NCBI RefSeq assembly: GCF_002093975.1
Contig: NZ_MSZZ01000060.1
Coordinates: forward strand, 1-60,673
From: Thermoactinospora rubra
GTDB taxonomy: Bacteria > Actinomycetota > Actinomycetes > Streptosporangiales > Streptosporangiaceae
DNA: 60,673 nt
Direction of reading: 5' to 3'
Position 1 is the stretch's first letter; each line of letters begins with the position of its first letter. The notes below the pieces were generated by a model. That model saw only the letters and a list, made by a program, of their open reading frames with translations. It was not told the DNA's origin and did not search any database. Both the position numbers and the translations under genes were made by a program. Shown piece after piece: positions 1 to 9,000 of the stretch.

Positions 1-107
1 CGCCCAACGGCCAACGCCAGACCCCTAAAGTTCCTGACATTGGCCCTGGGGTCACGCCCGGGGAAACCCCGATGTGCGGTCCCTACCCGCAGGGAAGGAT
101 CTGAGCC

Positions 108-800
108 ATGAAGAAGCTCGTGATTGCCGGGGCGCTGGTCTCCGGCGCCCTTCTGACCGGCTGCGGCGTCGTCGACAGCATCGGCGGTCCCACCCACCAG
201 GAGGAGAACTCCTACGACGTCCGCGACGAGGTGACCAAGATCCAGCTCAGGAGCGACGCCGGCGACGTGGTGATCACCGAGTCGGACCGCTCGGGCATCC
301 GCGTGACCGAGACGCTGCACTGGCGCGACGACAAGCCCAAGCCCGAGCACCGCGTGGACGGCGGGGTGCTGGAGCTGTCCTACGACTGCAACAAGGTGCT
401 CAACTCCTGCGGCGTCGACTACCGGATCGAGGTGCCCAAGGGGCTCGCGATGGACCTGGAGACCGGCGCCGGCGACATGACGCTCAGGGCCCTGTCGGGG
501 GAGGTCGGGGTCAGGAGCGGCGCGGGCGACATCACCGCCGAGGGGCTGACCGGCAAGAGGCTGACCGCCAACTCGGGCGCGGGCAGCGTGAAGCTGGCCT
601 ACTCGGCCGTGCCGGACAACGTGAGCGTGGAGACCGGCGCCGGCGACGCCACCGTGACGCTGCCGAAGGAGTCCTACGACGTGCAGGTGACCACCGGGGT
701 GGGCGACGACGAGATCGCCGTCCAGGACGACCCCGGCTCGCCGCGCAAGATCAAGGTCGAGACCGGCGCCGGCGACGCCCGGGTGCTCGCCCGCGGGTGA
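108..800 (+). CDS. DUF4097-like exported lipoprotein
   Basis: The 230-residue product begins with two lysines and a hydrophobic stretch ending in a lipobox (LLTGC, Cys19), so it should be lipidated and anchored outside the membrane. The mature part is built of short beta-type repeats with a recurring GAGD/TGAGD motif (about residues 125-225), as in DUF4097/adhesin-like beta-helix proteins. An AGGGAAGG Shine-Dalgarno lies about 8 nt before the ATG. Its role is unknown; surface or cell-envelope stress functions are typical guesses for the family. It lies upstream of hflX with 137 bp between and is probably transcribed on its own. Confidence 0.8.
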   Translation: MKKLVIAGALVSGALLTGCGVVDSIGGPTHQEENSYDVRDEVTKIQLRSDAGDVVITESDRSGIRVTETLHWRDDKPKPEHRVDGGVLELSYDCNKVLNSCGVDYRIEVPKGLAMDLETGAGDMTLRALSGEVGVRSGAGDITAEGLTGKRLTANSGAGSVKLAYSAVPDNVSVETGAGDATVTLPKESYDVQVTTGVGDDEIAVQDDPGSPRKIKVETGAGDARVLARG

Positions 801-937
801 GAAACGTGCCCCACGTCGCCGCGGCGCAGGCCGGATGGGTCCACGGGGACCCCAGGCGATCACCGGGCACGTTTCTTGCCCGATAATCCGGGTGCCTTCC
901 CGGGGCGCGACGTGTCACCATCGGGGAAGACACCGAG

Positions 938-2368
938 GTGTCCAGGCGTTCCCTACTAGAGATGACACGAATGCACGACGAAGATATCCAGATCGGCGAG
1001 ATGGACCTCGAAGAGCGCTACGCGCTGCGTCGCGTCGCGGGTCTGTCCACCGAACTCCAGGACGTCACCGAGGTCGAATACCGGCAGCTGCGCCTCGAGC
1101 GGGTGGTGCTGGTCGGGGTCTGGACATCCGGTACGGCGAGCGAGGCGGAGAACTCGCTGCTGGAGCTGAAGCTCCTGGCCGAGACCGCGGGGTCCCAGGT
1201 GCTCGACGGGCTGATCCAGCGGCGGAGCAAGCCTGACCCGGCGACCTACATCGGCTCCGGCAAGGCTCAGGAGCTGCGCGACATCGTCGCGGCCAGCGGC
1301 GCCGACACCGTGATCTGCGACGGCGAGCTGACCCCCGCCCAGCTGCGCGAGCTGGAAGAGGTGGTGAAGGTCAAGGTCATCGACCGCACGGCCCTCATCC
1401 TCGACATCTTCGCCCAGCACGCCAAGAGCCGCGAGGGCAAGGCCCAGGTCGAGCTGGCGCAGCTGCAGTACCTGCTGCCGCGCCTGCGAGGCTGGGGCGG
1501 CAACCTGTCGCGTCAGGTCGGCGGCCGGGCCGCGGGCGGCGTCGGCATCGGCGGGCGCGGCCCCGGTGAGACCAAGATCGAGCTGGACCGCCGCCGCATC
1601 CGCGAGCGGATGGCCAAGCTGCGCCGCCAGATCGCCGGCATGTCCACCTCGCGCGAGACCATGCGCGTGGCGCGCCGGCGCCGGGAGGTCCCGGCCGTGG
1701 CGATCGCCGGCTACACCAACGCGGGCAAGTCCTCGCTGCTCAACCGCATCACGGGGGCGGGCGTGCTGGTGGAGGACGCGCTGTTCGCCACCCTCGACCC
1801 GACCGTGCGCCGCTCGCGCACGCCCGAGGGGCGGGTGTTCACCGTGGCCGACACGGTCGGTTTCGTGCGCCACCTGCCGCACCAGCTGGTGGAGGCGTTC
1901 CGCTCGACGCTGGAGGAGGTGGCCGACGCCGACCTTATCCTTCACGTCGTCGACGGCTCCCACCCCGACCCCGAAGGCCAGATCGCCGCGGTGCGCGAGG
2001 TCTTCAGGGACATCGAGGGCGCCCTCGACGTGCCCGAGATCATCGTGATCAACAAGGCCGACGCCGCCTCGCAGGAGGTCCTGGACCGGCTGTCGCGCCG
2101 CGAGCGCAACAGCGTCGTCGTCTCGGCCCGCACGGGCGCCGGGATCGACCGGCTGATGCGGATGATCGAGGACCAGCTGCCCAGGCTCGACCACGAGGTC
2201 GTGATGCTCGTGCCGTACGAGCGGGGCGACCTGGTGTCGCGGGCGCACAGGGAGGGCGAGGTCCTCTCGGTCGACCACACGCCGGAGGGGACCGTGCTGC
2301 ACGCGCGGGTGCTCTCCAGCCTGCTCCACGAGCTGGAGAAAGTGGGCAAACCCGTCGAAATGGTATGA
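938..2368 (+). CDS. hflX: GTPase HflX
   Basis: Ribosome-associated GTPase of the HflX/Obg superfamily, known to split or rescue stalled ribosomes, for example after heat shock. The N-terminal HflX domain (about residues 30-190, with YIGSGKAQEL and GRGPGETKIE) is followed by a G domain with GYTNAGKSS (G1, about residue 258), DTVGF (G3) and NKAD (G4). At 476 residues it has normal length for actinobacterial HflX. I took the GTG at 938, preceded by GGGGAAG; in-frame ATGs at 962 and 971 are alternatives that would remove only 8-11 poorly conserved residues. It is followed by a long non-coding stretch, so it is likely monocistronic. Confidence 0.96.
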   Translation: MSRRSLLEMTRMHDEDIQIGEMDLEERYALRRVAGLSTELQDVTEVEYRQLRLERVVLVGVWTSGTASEAENSLLELKLLAETAGSQVLDGLIQRRSKPDPATYIGSGKAQELRDIVAASGADTVICDGELTPAQLRELEEVVKVKVIDRTALILDIFAQHAKSREGKAQVELAQLQYLLPRLRGWGGNLSRQVGGRAAGGVGIGGRGPGETKIELDRRRIRERMAKLRRQIAGMSTSRETMRVARRRREVPAVAIAGYTNAGKSSLLNRITGAGVLVEDALFATLDPTVRRSRTPEGRVFTVADTVGFVRHLPHQLVEAFRSTLEEVADADLILHVVDGSHPDPEGQIAAVREVFRDIEGALDVPEIIVINKADAASQEVLDRLSRRERNSVVVSARTGAGIDRLMRMIEDQLPRLDHEVVMLVPYERGDLVSRAHREGEVLSVDHTPEGTVLHARVLSSLLHELEKVGKPVEMV

Positions 2369-2667
2369 TTCTGCTCGAAAGAGTGTGATTCTGCCACGTA
2401 CATTGGCTGGCTGGGCGAAAATGGACAGCACCTTGACGGCGTGCTAAAATCTGCCCAGCTATTCCTTTACTTTGGCGCGGGTTTCGGATGTCGGCTGCTG
2501 CGAGTCATGTCACCTGCGGGGGTCCCTGGGATGATTGGGCTTTCTTCCGAATAACCCTGTACAGCGAGCCGACCCGTGAAATAACGTAACTGAACTGAAA
2601 TCGCCGGATCATGAGTCCCGGCGGTCGGTTGCCGCACAATCTTGCGCGGACGAGAGCAGGAGACCCC
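2369..2667 (+). other. Intergenic region hflX-hutI
   Basis: No protein gene is visible here. The stretch is noticeably more A/T-rich than its surroundings (for example around 2440-2475 and 2570-2600), as expected for a promoter region serving the small ORF and hutI downstream. I find no convincing -35/-10 pair and no clear terminator hairpin for hflX. Confidence 0.4.
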
Positions 2668-2775
2668 ATGTCGTCCGGACCCGGAGCGGACCCAGTGGGC
2701 GCGGTGCACACCGTGGCGCGCTGCGCCGTGCTCGCGGCCCGGACTCTGCGCACTGGCGGGGTGGTGATGCGGTGA
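2668..2775 (+). CDS. Possible 35-residue small protein, coupled to hutI
   Basis: A short ATG frame preceded by an excellent Shine-Dalgarno (AGGAGA, 7 nt spacing) runs for 35 codons. Its TGA overlaps the GTG of hutI in a GTGA junction. hutI has no good ribosome site of its own, so translation of this frame could feed ribosomes into hutI. The peptide has no recognisable motif (it contains VARCAVLAARTLR). It could be a real small protein, or simply a translated leader that couples hutI. Support comes only from the ribosome site and the junction. Confidence 0.4.
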   Translation: MSSGPGADPVGAVHTVARCAVLAARTLRTGGVVMR

Positions 2776-3980
2776 CCGTACGACTACTGACCAACATCGG
2801 CCGGCTGTGGACAGGCCATGACGTCCTCAGCAACGCGGCCATCCTGGTGCACAACGACCGCATCGCCTGGGTCGGGCGGGCAGCAGACCTGCCGCAGAGC
2901 GTGCCCGGAGTCGTCGACGACATCGTCGACGTCGACCACGTCGAGAACCTGGGCGGCGCTCTGGTCACGCCCGGCCTCATCGACGCGCACACGCACCCGG
3001 TCTACGCGGGCAACCGCTACGCCGAGATGGCGATGCGCTCCAGCGGCTCCAGCCCGGCGGCCATCGCGGCCGCGGGCGGCGGCGTCGCCTCCACCGTGAC
3101 CGTCACCCGGGGCACCGACCCCTGGACCCTCTGCAACGGCGTGCGCGAGCGCCTGCGTTCCTGGCTGCTCAGCGGCACCACCACGGTCGAGGCCAAGACC
3201 GGTTACCACCTCACCCGCGACGGCGAGCTGGCCGACGTCCGGCTGCTGCGCGAGCTGGAGAAGGAGCCGATGATGCCGCGCGTGCACGTCACCTTCCTGG
3301 CCGCGCACGTGCTGCCGCCGGAGTACTTCGGCCGCCAGCGCGACTACGTCGAGGCCGTGGCCGCCTGGTGCGCCGACGCGGCCGCCGCCGGGGCCGACAG
3401 CGTCGACGTCTACTGCGACGAGGGCCACTTCACCACCGAGGAGTCGCGCTGGGTGCTGGCCTCCGGGCGCAACGTCGGCCTGCTGCCGCGCATCCACGCG
3501 GGCGTCTTCAGCCGCCGCGGCGCCGTCCAGTTGGCCGCCGAGCTCGGGTGCGCCTCGGCCGACCTGCTCCACTTCACCTCCGACGAGGACATCGCGATCA
3601 TGTCGCGGTACGGCGTGCCGGCGGTGATCTGCCCGGCGACGGCGATGCAGCGGGGGAGCGTGCCGCCGGTCAAGCGCATGCTGAAGGCGGGCGTCACCGT
3701 GGCACTGGGCAGCGACCACAACCCCGGGCACTGCGGGATCACCTCGATGCCGCTGGTCATCAGCCTGGCGGTGGCGATGTTCGGGATGAGCGTGGGCGAC
3801 GCCCTGCGGGCGGCGACGCTGGGCGGGGCGACCGTGCTCGGGGCGCCGGACCGGGGGATGCTGGCGCCGGGGCGGCTGGCGGACATCGTGCAGTGGGACG
3901 CCGACCACGAGGGGGCGTTCGCCTGGTCGTTCGGGTTGAAGCCGCGGCGGGTGTGGCGTGGGGGGACGCCGGTCCAGTAA
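2772..3980 (+). CDS. hutI: Imidazolonepropionase
   Basis: Third enzyme of histidine degradation, hydrolysing 4-imidazolone-5-propionate to N-formimino-glutamate. The 402 residues form an amidohydrolase-fold metalloenzyme: the metal-binding DAHTHPVYAGNRYAE segment is near residue 75, followed by YCDEGHFT, the HAG motif and GSDHNPGHCG. Length is normal for HutI. The GTG start overlaps the stop of a 35-codon upstream frame. No other hut genes (hutU, hutH, hutF) are in the window, so the pathway is dispersed, or they lie elsewhere. Confidence 0.95.
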   Translation: MTVRLLTNIGRLWTGHDVLSNAAILVHNDRIAWVGRAADLPQSVPGVVDDIVDVDHVENLGGALVTPGLIDAHTHPVYAGNRYAEMAMRSSGSSPAAIAAAGGGVASTVTVTRGTDPWTLCNGVRERLRSWLLSGTTTVEAKTGYHLTRDGELADVRLLRELEKEPMMPRVHVTFLAAHVLPPEYFGRQRDYVEAVAAWCADAAAAGADSVDVYCDEGHFTTEESRWVLASGRNVGLLPRIHAGVFSRRGAVQLAAELGCASADLLHFTSDEDIAIMSRYGVPAVICPATAMQRGSVPPVKRMLKAGVTVALGSDHNPGHCGITSMPLVISLAVAMFGMSVGDALRAATLGGATVLGAPDRGMLAPGRLADIVQWDADHEGAFAWSFGLKPRRVWRGGTPVQ

Positions 3981-4169
3981 GGCCTGGCGCCTTGGTTTCG
4001 TGGCTCGTGTTCGCTCGGCGTCCGGCGGGTGTCCGCGCGTGCTGCCGGCTGTGGTGTAGGGGCGGTCGTTCGTCCGCTGTCGTGCCTGCCGTACCGGACG
4101 CGCGGTGCTCTCCCTCGCCGTCGCAGCCGGGCGCGTCCCGCGAAGGACGGCATGTCGCCACTTGTAGGT

Positions 4170-4175
4170 TAACTT
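4170..4175 (+). promoter_or_regulatory. -10 box for leaderless degV
   Basis: TAACTT (TANNNT type) lies with exactly 6 nt between it and the degV ATG at 4182. This predicts transcription starting at the A of the start codon. There is no Shine-Dalgarno before the ATG, which agrees with leaderless translation. Confidence 0.5.
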
Positions 4176-4181
4176 CGGGGT

Positions 4182-5006
4182 ATGCCGCCATCCGTCGCAG
4201 TTGTCACGGACTCCACGTCGTACCTGACCCCTGAGGCCGGTGTCGCGATCGTGCCGCTGCAGGTGGTGGTGGGAGGGTTCGCGTACGACGAGCCGGATTG
4301 CCCGGCGTGGACGGCTGCGGCGACGACGTCCCGGCCTTCGCCTGAGCGCTTCGCCAGGATTTATCGCGATTTATCTGCATCCGGTCACTCCGGCGTGGTC
4401 TCCGTCCACCTCTCCGCCAGGCTGTCCGGTACGGCGGAGGCCGCCTCGCTGGCCGCCCACGACGTCGACATCCCCGTCGAGGTGGTCGACAGCGGCTCCA
4501 TCGCCATGGGCCTGGGGTTCCCCGCGCTCGCCGCCGCTCGGGTCGCGGCGCTGGGCGGGTCGTTGCCCGAGGTGGCCACGGCCGCTCGCCGGTGTGCCGC
4601 CGCCACCCGCACGCTGTTCTACGTCGACACGCTGGAGTACCTGCGCAAGAGCGGGCGGATCGGCACGGCGGCCTCCCTGGTCGGCTCCGCTCTCATGATC
4701 AAGCCGCTGCTCCACATCGCCGACGGCCAGATCTCCCTGCTCGAGAAGCTGCGCACCCCCGCTCGCGCCATCGCCCGCCTGGAAGAGCTCGCGGTGAAGG
4801 AGGCGGCCTCCCTCGGCACTGCCCTGGAGGTGGCGGTCCAGCACATCGCCTCGCCCGCCCGCGCCCAGGCTCTGGCCGAACGGCTGCGCCAACGGCTCCC
4901 GGAGGCCACCCGGATCCGGATGGCCGAGCTCGGCCCCGTCGTCGGCGTCCACGTCGGGCCCGGCATGCTGGGCGTGACGGTGTCGCCCGCCCCGGAGGCC
5001 GCCTGA
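4182..5006 (+). CDS. degV: DegV family fatty-acid-binding protein
   Basis: The 274-residue product has the DegV fold. An early VVTDSTSYLTPE segment holds the conserved DST, and VSVHLSARLSGTAEAA forms the second ligand-contact region. DegV/FakB proteins bind a fatty acid and, with FakA, present it for phosphorylation; no fakA-like gene is visible here, so the partner is unknown. The mRNA is probably leaderless. comEA follows after 112 bp with its own promoter. In many actinobacteria DegV likewise precedes comEA, which supports the assignment. Confidence 0.92.
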   Translation: MPPSVAVVTDSTSYLTPEAGVAIVPLQVVVGGFAYDEPDCPAWTAAATTSRPSPERFARIYRDLSASGHSGVVSVHLSARLSGTAEAASLAAHDVDIPVEVVDSGSIAMGLGFPALAAARVAALGGSLPEVATAARRCAAATRTLFYVDTLEYLRKSGRIGTAASLVGSALMIKPLLHIADGQISLLEKLRTPARAIARLEELAVKEAASLGTALEVAVQHIASPARAQALAERLRQRLPEATRIRMAELGPVVGVHVGPGMLGVTVSPAPEAA

Positions 5007-5106
5007 GCCCGTCGCGGGCTCGCCCGCTTGTCCACAGGCCCGCCGCTCCCGGCCCCGGCTGTCCCCAGAACGCCGCTCGGCACCCGAAGTGAGAGGCCCC
5101 GCCTCC

Positions 5107-5112
5107 TAACCT
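5107..5112 (+). promoter_or_regulatory. -10 box for leaderless comEA
   Basis: TAACCT, 6 nt before the GTG at 5119, places the predicted transcription start on the start codon itself. No Shine-Dalgarno is present. Confidence 0.5.
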
Positions 5113-5118
5113 CGGCCC

Positions 5119-5853
5119 GTGCGCGTGAACGACCAGGACCGAGCGGTCGCCGAATCCCGGCTCCGCACGATCACCTCACCAGACGAGGGAGGCGGCAAGC
5201 TGCTGCCACCCCGGATCCCCGCGTCCTTCCAGGCGTTCCGAGCGTCACTCGCCGCCCAGGCCCCGGTGGTCGACCCGGGCGGGCGAAGCCTTCGCGTCCT
5301 GCTCACGCTCGGCCTGGCGGCCGCGGTGGTCGCCGGATTCCTGGTCTGGCGCTCGCAACCCGAGCCCGAGCCGCTGCCCCCGCCGGCGCCTGTGCTCGCC
5401 TCCGCGTCTCCCCGCGCCTCCTCCTCGCCCACGTCCGCCGCGGAGGTGTTCGTCCACGTCACCGGAAAGGTCCGCCGTCCCGGCGTCTACACGCTCGCCG
5501 CGGGGTCCCGGGTCGCCGACGCCGTCCGTGCCGCGGGCGGCGCCCGACCCGGCGCGGACACGAGTTCGGTCAACCTGGCGCGCCGGGTGGTCGACGGCGA
5601 GCAGATCGTCGTCGACGCTCCGGGCGCCGTCGGCGCCTCAGCCGCGGCCGATCCGGCGAGCACGGTCTTGAACCTCAACACGGCGACCCCCGACCAGCTG
5701 GAGCAGCTACCCGGCGTGGGAGAGGTGCTCGCGCAGCGGATCGTGGAGTATCGGGACGCGCACGGCGGCTTCCAGAGCGTGGAGCAGCTCGGGGACGTCG
5801 TCGGCATCGGTCCGAGCAGGTTCGCGGACTTGAAGGACAAGGTGCAGGTCTGA
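5119..5853 (+). CDS. comEA: ComEA-type DNA-binding protein (SLBB + helix-hairpin-helix)
   Basis: The 244-residue protein has a cytoplasmic N-terminus, one membrane segment (about residues 54-74), a Pro/Ala/Ser linker, an SLBB domain (about 112-170: VFVHVTGKVRRPGVYTL) and a C-terminal pair of helix-hairpin-helix motifs (NLNTATPDQLEQLPGVG and IGPSRFADLKD). This is the standard ComEA architecture: a membrane-anchored receptor that binds double-stranded DNA outside the cell and hands it to ComEC, encoded next. No comFA or pilus genes are nearby, so an active uptake pathway is inferred only from the pair. Confidence 0.93.
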   Translation: MRVNDQDRAVAESRLRTITSPDEGGGKLLPPRIPASFQAFRASLAAQAPVVDPGGRSLRVLLTLGLAAAVVAGFLVWRSQPEPEPLPPPAPVLASASPRASSSPTSAAEVFVHVTGKVRRPGVYTLAAGSRVADAVRAAGGARPGADTSSVNLARRVVDGEQIVVDAPGAVGASAAADPASTVLNLNTATPDQLEQLPGVGEVLAQRIVEYRDAHGGFQSVEQLGDVVGIGPSRFADLKDKVQV

Positions 5854-6073
5854 TGCGCCGCCGCCGGCCTTTCCCGGATGCGTGTGCTTGCGCGCCCTGC
5901 CGACGCGCGAGCTGGGACGCCTGCCGTACCGGCCGCGGATGCGGTCCAGCCTGCCGCGCCGGGCAGCGAGCACAGGGAGCGCAGGGCCGAGCTGATGGCC
6001 GCGTCCGCAACGCGCCACGTCAGGCGGCGTGGTGCTGGGCCGTGCCCGATCACCGGGGAGGGGCCGCCCGTCC

Positions 6074-9000
6074 ATGAGCCCTTCCGCGAACTCCAACGGT
6101 TCCGCCGCGCAGCCACCCTCCGGATCGCGCAACGCCCGCGCCCGCATGCGCCCACCTGCGGCGACTTCGGCCGAAGGCACGCGCGGGCACGCTGACGGGC
6201 GGGCCAGAACCCCGCGAGAGAGGGGTGCATCGGCAGACGCGCCCGCACCTGACGCGGTGACAGAGGTCCATCCAGCGGCAAGGGGACATCCAGCAGATGG
6301 GAGACATCCAGCGGCACAGGCGCATCGAGCGGCAGTGGCGCACGGAGCGGCAGGAACGCATTCCGTGGCGCATTCGGTGGCGGAAGCGTCGGGGCGGCGG
6401 CCGGGCCATTCGTGGATCTTGACCCTTCCGGCCCTCGCCTCCTGGATGTGCGCTCTGGTGCTCCTCGGCTGCCATCCAGCGCTCGGCGGGGCTGCGGCGG
6501 CGTCGTGCGTCACGGCGGCCTTCGCCCTACGCCGTCGCCTCGGCCCGTGGCGCAACACCGTGATCGCCGTCCTGGGCTGCACCGCCGCGACCTCCGCCGT
6601 GGTGGCTCTCCACGTCCACAGCGTCACCACCGGCATCGTGCCCGATCTCGCCGCACGTGGCGCCTTTGTGACGGCAAGGCTGGAGATCACGGACGACCCG
6701 AAGGTACGGCGAGCCCGCAGCGGGCCGGTCAGGCGTGAAAGCGTCGTGGTCGAGGCGGTGGTGACAGCCGTCCATTCGAGGACGCCCGTTCAGCCGGCCG
6801 CGGTACGGCATGCCGTCCACACGCCGGTGGTCGTCTTCGCCTCCGGGCACGACTGGCGCACCCTCCTGCCCAGCCAGCAGGTCGAGGTGACCGGACGCCT
6901 GGCCGAGGCGGACTCCGGCGAGCTCGTCGGCGCCGTGCTGATCGTCCGCGGCCCGCCTCGTGTGATCTCCGGGCCGTCGCCGATCCAGACATTGGCCGGG
7001 CACCTCCGCGCCGGTCTCCGGGATGCGGCCGACGTCCTGCCACCCGACCAGCGAGGTCTCCTGCCCGGCCTCGTGGTCGGTGACGTCTCCCGCATGGACC
7101 CGGCCGTCACGGCCGACTTCAAGGACGCCGGACTCGCGCACCTGACAGCGGTAAGCGGCGCGAATTTGGCCATCGTCGCCGGCGTCGTGCTCGCCCTCGC
7201 CAGGCTGGCGGGCCTGTCGCTGCCCGCGCGGGCGGTCCTCGCGGGCGCGGCGATGGTCGCCTTCGCCGTGGTCGCGCGCCCGTCGCCCAGCGTCCTGCGC
7301 GCCTTGGTGATGGGCCTGGTCGCGGTTGTCGCGCTCGGCACGGGCCGCGCCAGGGATGGCATCGCCGCCCTGTCGGCCGCCATCTTGATCTTGATGTGGT
7401 TCGATCCGGGACTGGCTCGCTCCTACGGCTTCGCCCTGTCGGTATGCGCTACGGCGGGCATTCTGCTCCTTGCTCCGCGCATGCGCGACCGTATGGCCGA
7501 CGAGCCTTCCGGCCCGCCACGATCGCCGCTGGACCGCGTGATCGGGGTGCTTTCTTATCTTCCGGGCTTGGCGCGTGAGAAGCGGGCGGGCAGCCGCGTG
7601 GCGTCGGCCCAGGGCGGCCTGGCGACCGTGCGCCGCCCGACGCCGCGATTCCGGCAGATGGGCGCCCCCGCACCCCTTCAGAAGGTCCCGACACCCACGA
7701 CAACCCCACCGTCGCATCACGTCTCGGCGCAGCCATCGCTCGCGGGGAGACCGGGCCCGGGTACACCGCCTTCGCGTGTGACAGTCCTGCGCGGCCCGCT
7801 TGGCCTCATCCGGCCAATGCGGCCCGGACCGCCAAGGCCCTCAAGGGCAGGCACGGCGGGGCGTGTGGAGGCGGATGAGGGCGCGATGGCGGCATCGGGC
7901 GGCGGTTGGGCGGGGTGGCTCAGGGGCGGGGCGTTGGGATGGTCTCTGGCCGGGAGAGCGGCATCGGGTGGGGGCGGGGCGAGGCGGCTCAGGGGTGGGT
8001 CGTTGGGGCCGTCTGGGATCTTCAGGCCGGCCGGTGAGGCCCTGGCGGGGCAGCGACCATGGGTGCCGTCATGGACGCTGTCATGGGCACCTTCACGGAC
8101 GCCTTCACGGACGCCTTCACGGACGCCTTCACGGACACCTTCGTGGGCGCCGGATGGAGGAACACGGCGGCCGTGGCATGCCGGGGTGCTGGGCCGCGTA
8201 CGGGTGCCTCGGTGGGCGGCTGAGGCGGTGGCCGTGCCGGCAGCAGCCCAGGCTGCGGTGACGCCTGTCCTCGTGCTCATGTCCGGTGATCTCTCGCTGA
8301 TCGCCGTCCCCGCGAACCTCCTCGCGTGCCCGGCCGTCGCTCCCGCCACCATCCTCGGCTTCGCCGCCGCGCTCGTCGCCCCGGTGTGGCCGGATGCCGC
8401 GCAGTGGCTCGTCATGCCCGCCGGGTACGCCGTCGGCTGGATCGTCTCCGTCGCCCGGTGGGCGGCTCAGGCGCCCCTGACACACCTGCCGTGGCCCGGC
8501 GGGATGCTCGGCGTCGCGTTGCTCGCCGTGGCGGTCGTGGTGGCGGCACTTGTCCTGCGCCGCCCGACGTGGCGTCGCGTCGTCCTGGTGGCCTCCGGGG
8601 CGGCGCTCGCGGCGGCGGTGGTCGTGCCGCCGATCGCGGCGCCCTGGCCGCCGCCGCGATGGCTCCTGGTGGCGTGCGACGTGGGTCAGGGCGACGGCCT
8701 GGTGATCGCCGCGGGGTCGGGACGCGGGGTCGTCGTCGACACCGGCCCCGATCCGGTGGCCATGGACCGTTGCCTGCGGGATCTCGGCGTCCGCGAGGTG
8801 CCCCTTGTGGTGCTCACCCATCCGCACGCGGACCACATCGGAGGACTGCGGGGAGTGCTGCGTGGCCGGAGCGTGGGGGCTGTTGTGGTCAGCGCCGCGC
8901 ACCAGACTCATCGGGCGAAGGGCGGGTGGGAGTACCGAAGCCATGGCGCACAGGACGGGCCGGTGCCGCCGGACGGACCGGGCGAGGGCCAGGCGGCTCC

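Noticed and set aside
74..886. Long frame overlapping the lipoprotein gene
   Set aside because: Arg/Gly-rich shadow frame of the lipoprotein gene; no ribosome site and no recognisable protein features.
2432..2450. TTGACG/TAAAAT promoter before hutI
   Set aside because: The hexamers are only 6 bp apart.
7717..8415. Reverse-strand frame inside comEC with a repeated HEGVREGVREG motif
   Set aside because: It is the complement of the 12-bp repeat region in comEC. The forward frame is continuous with conserved ComEC domains on both sides.
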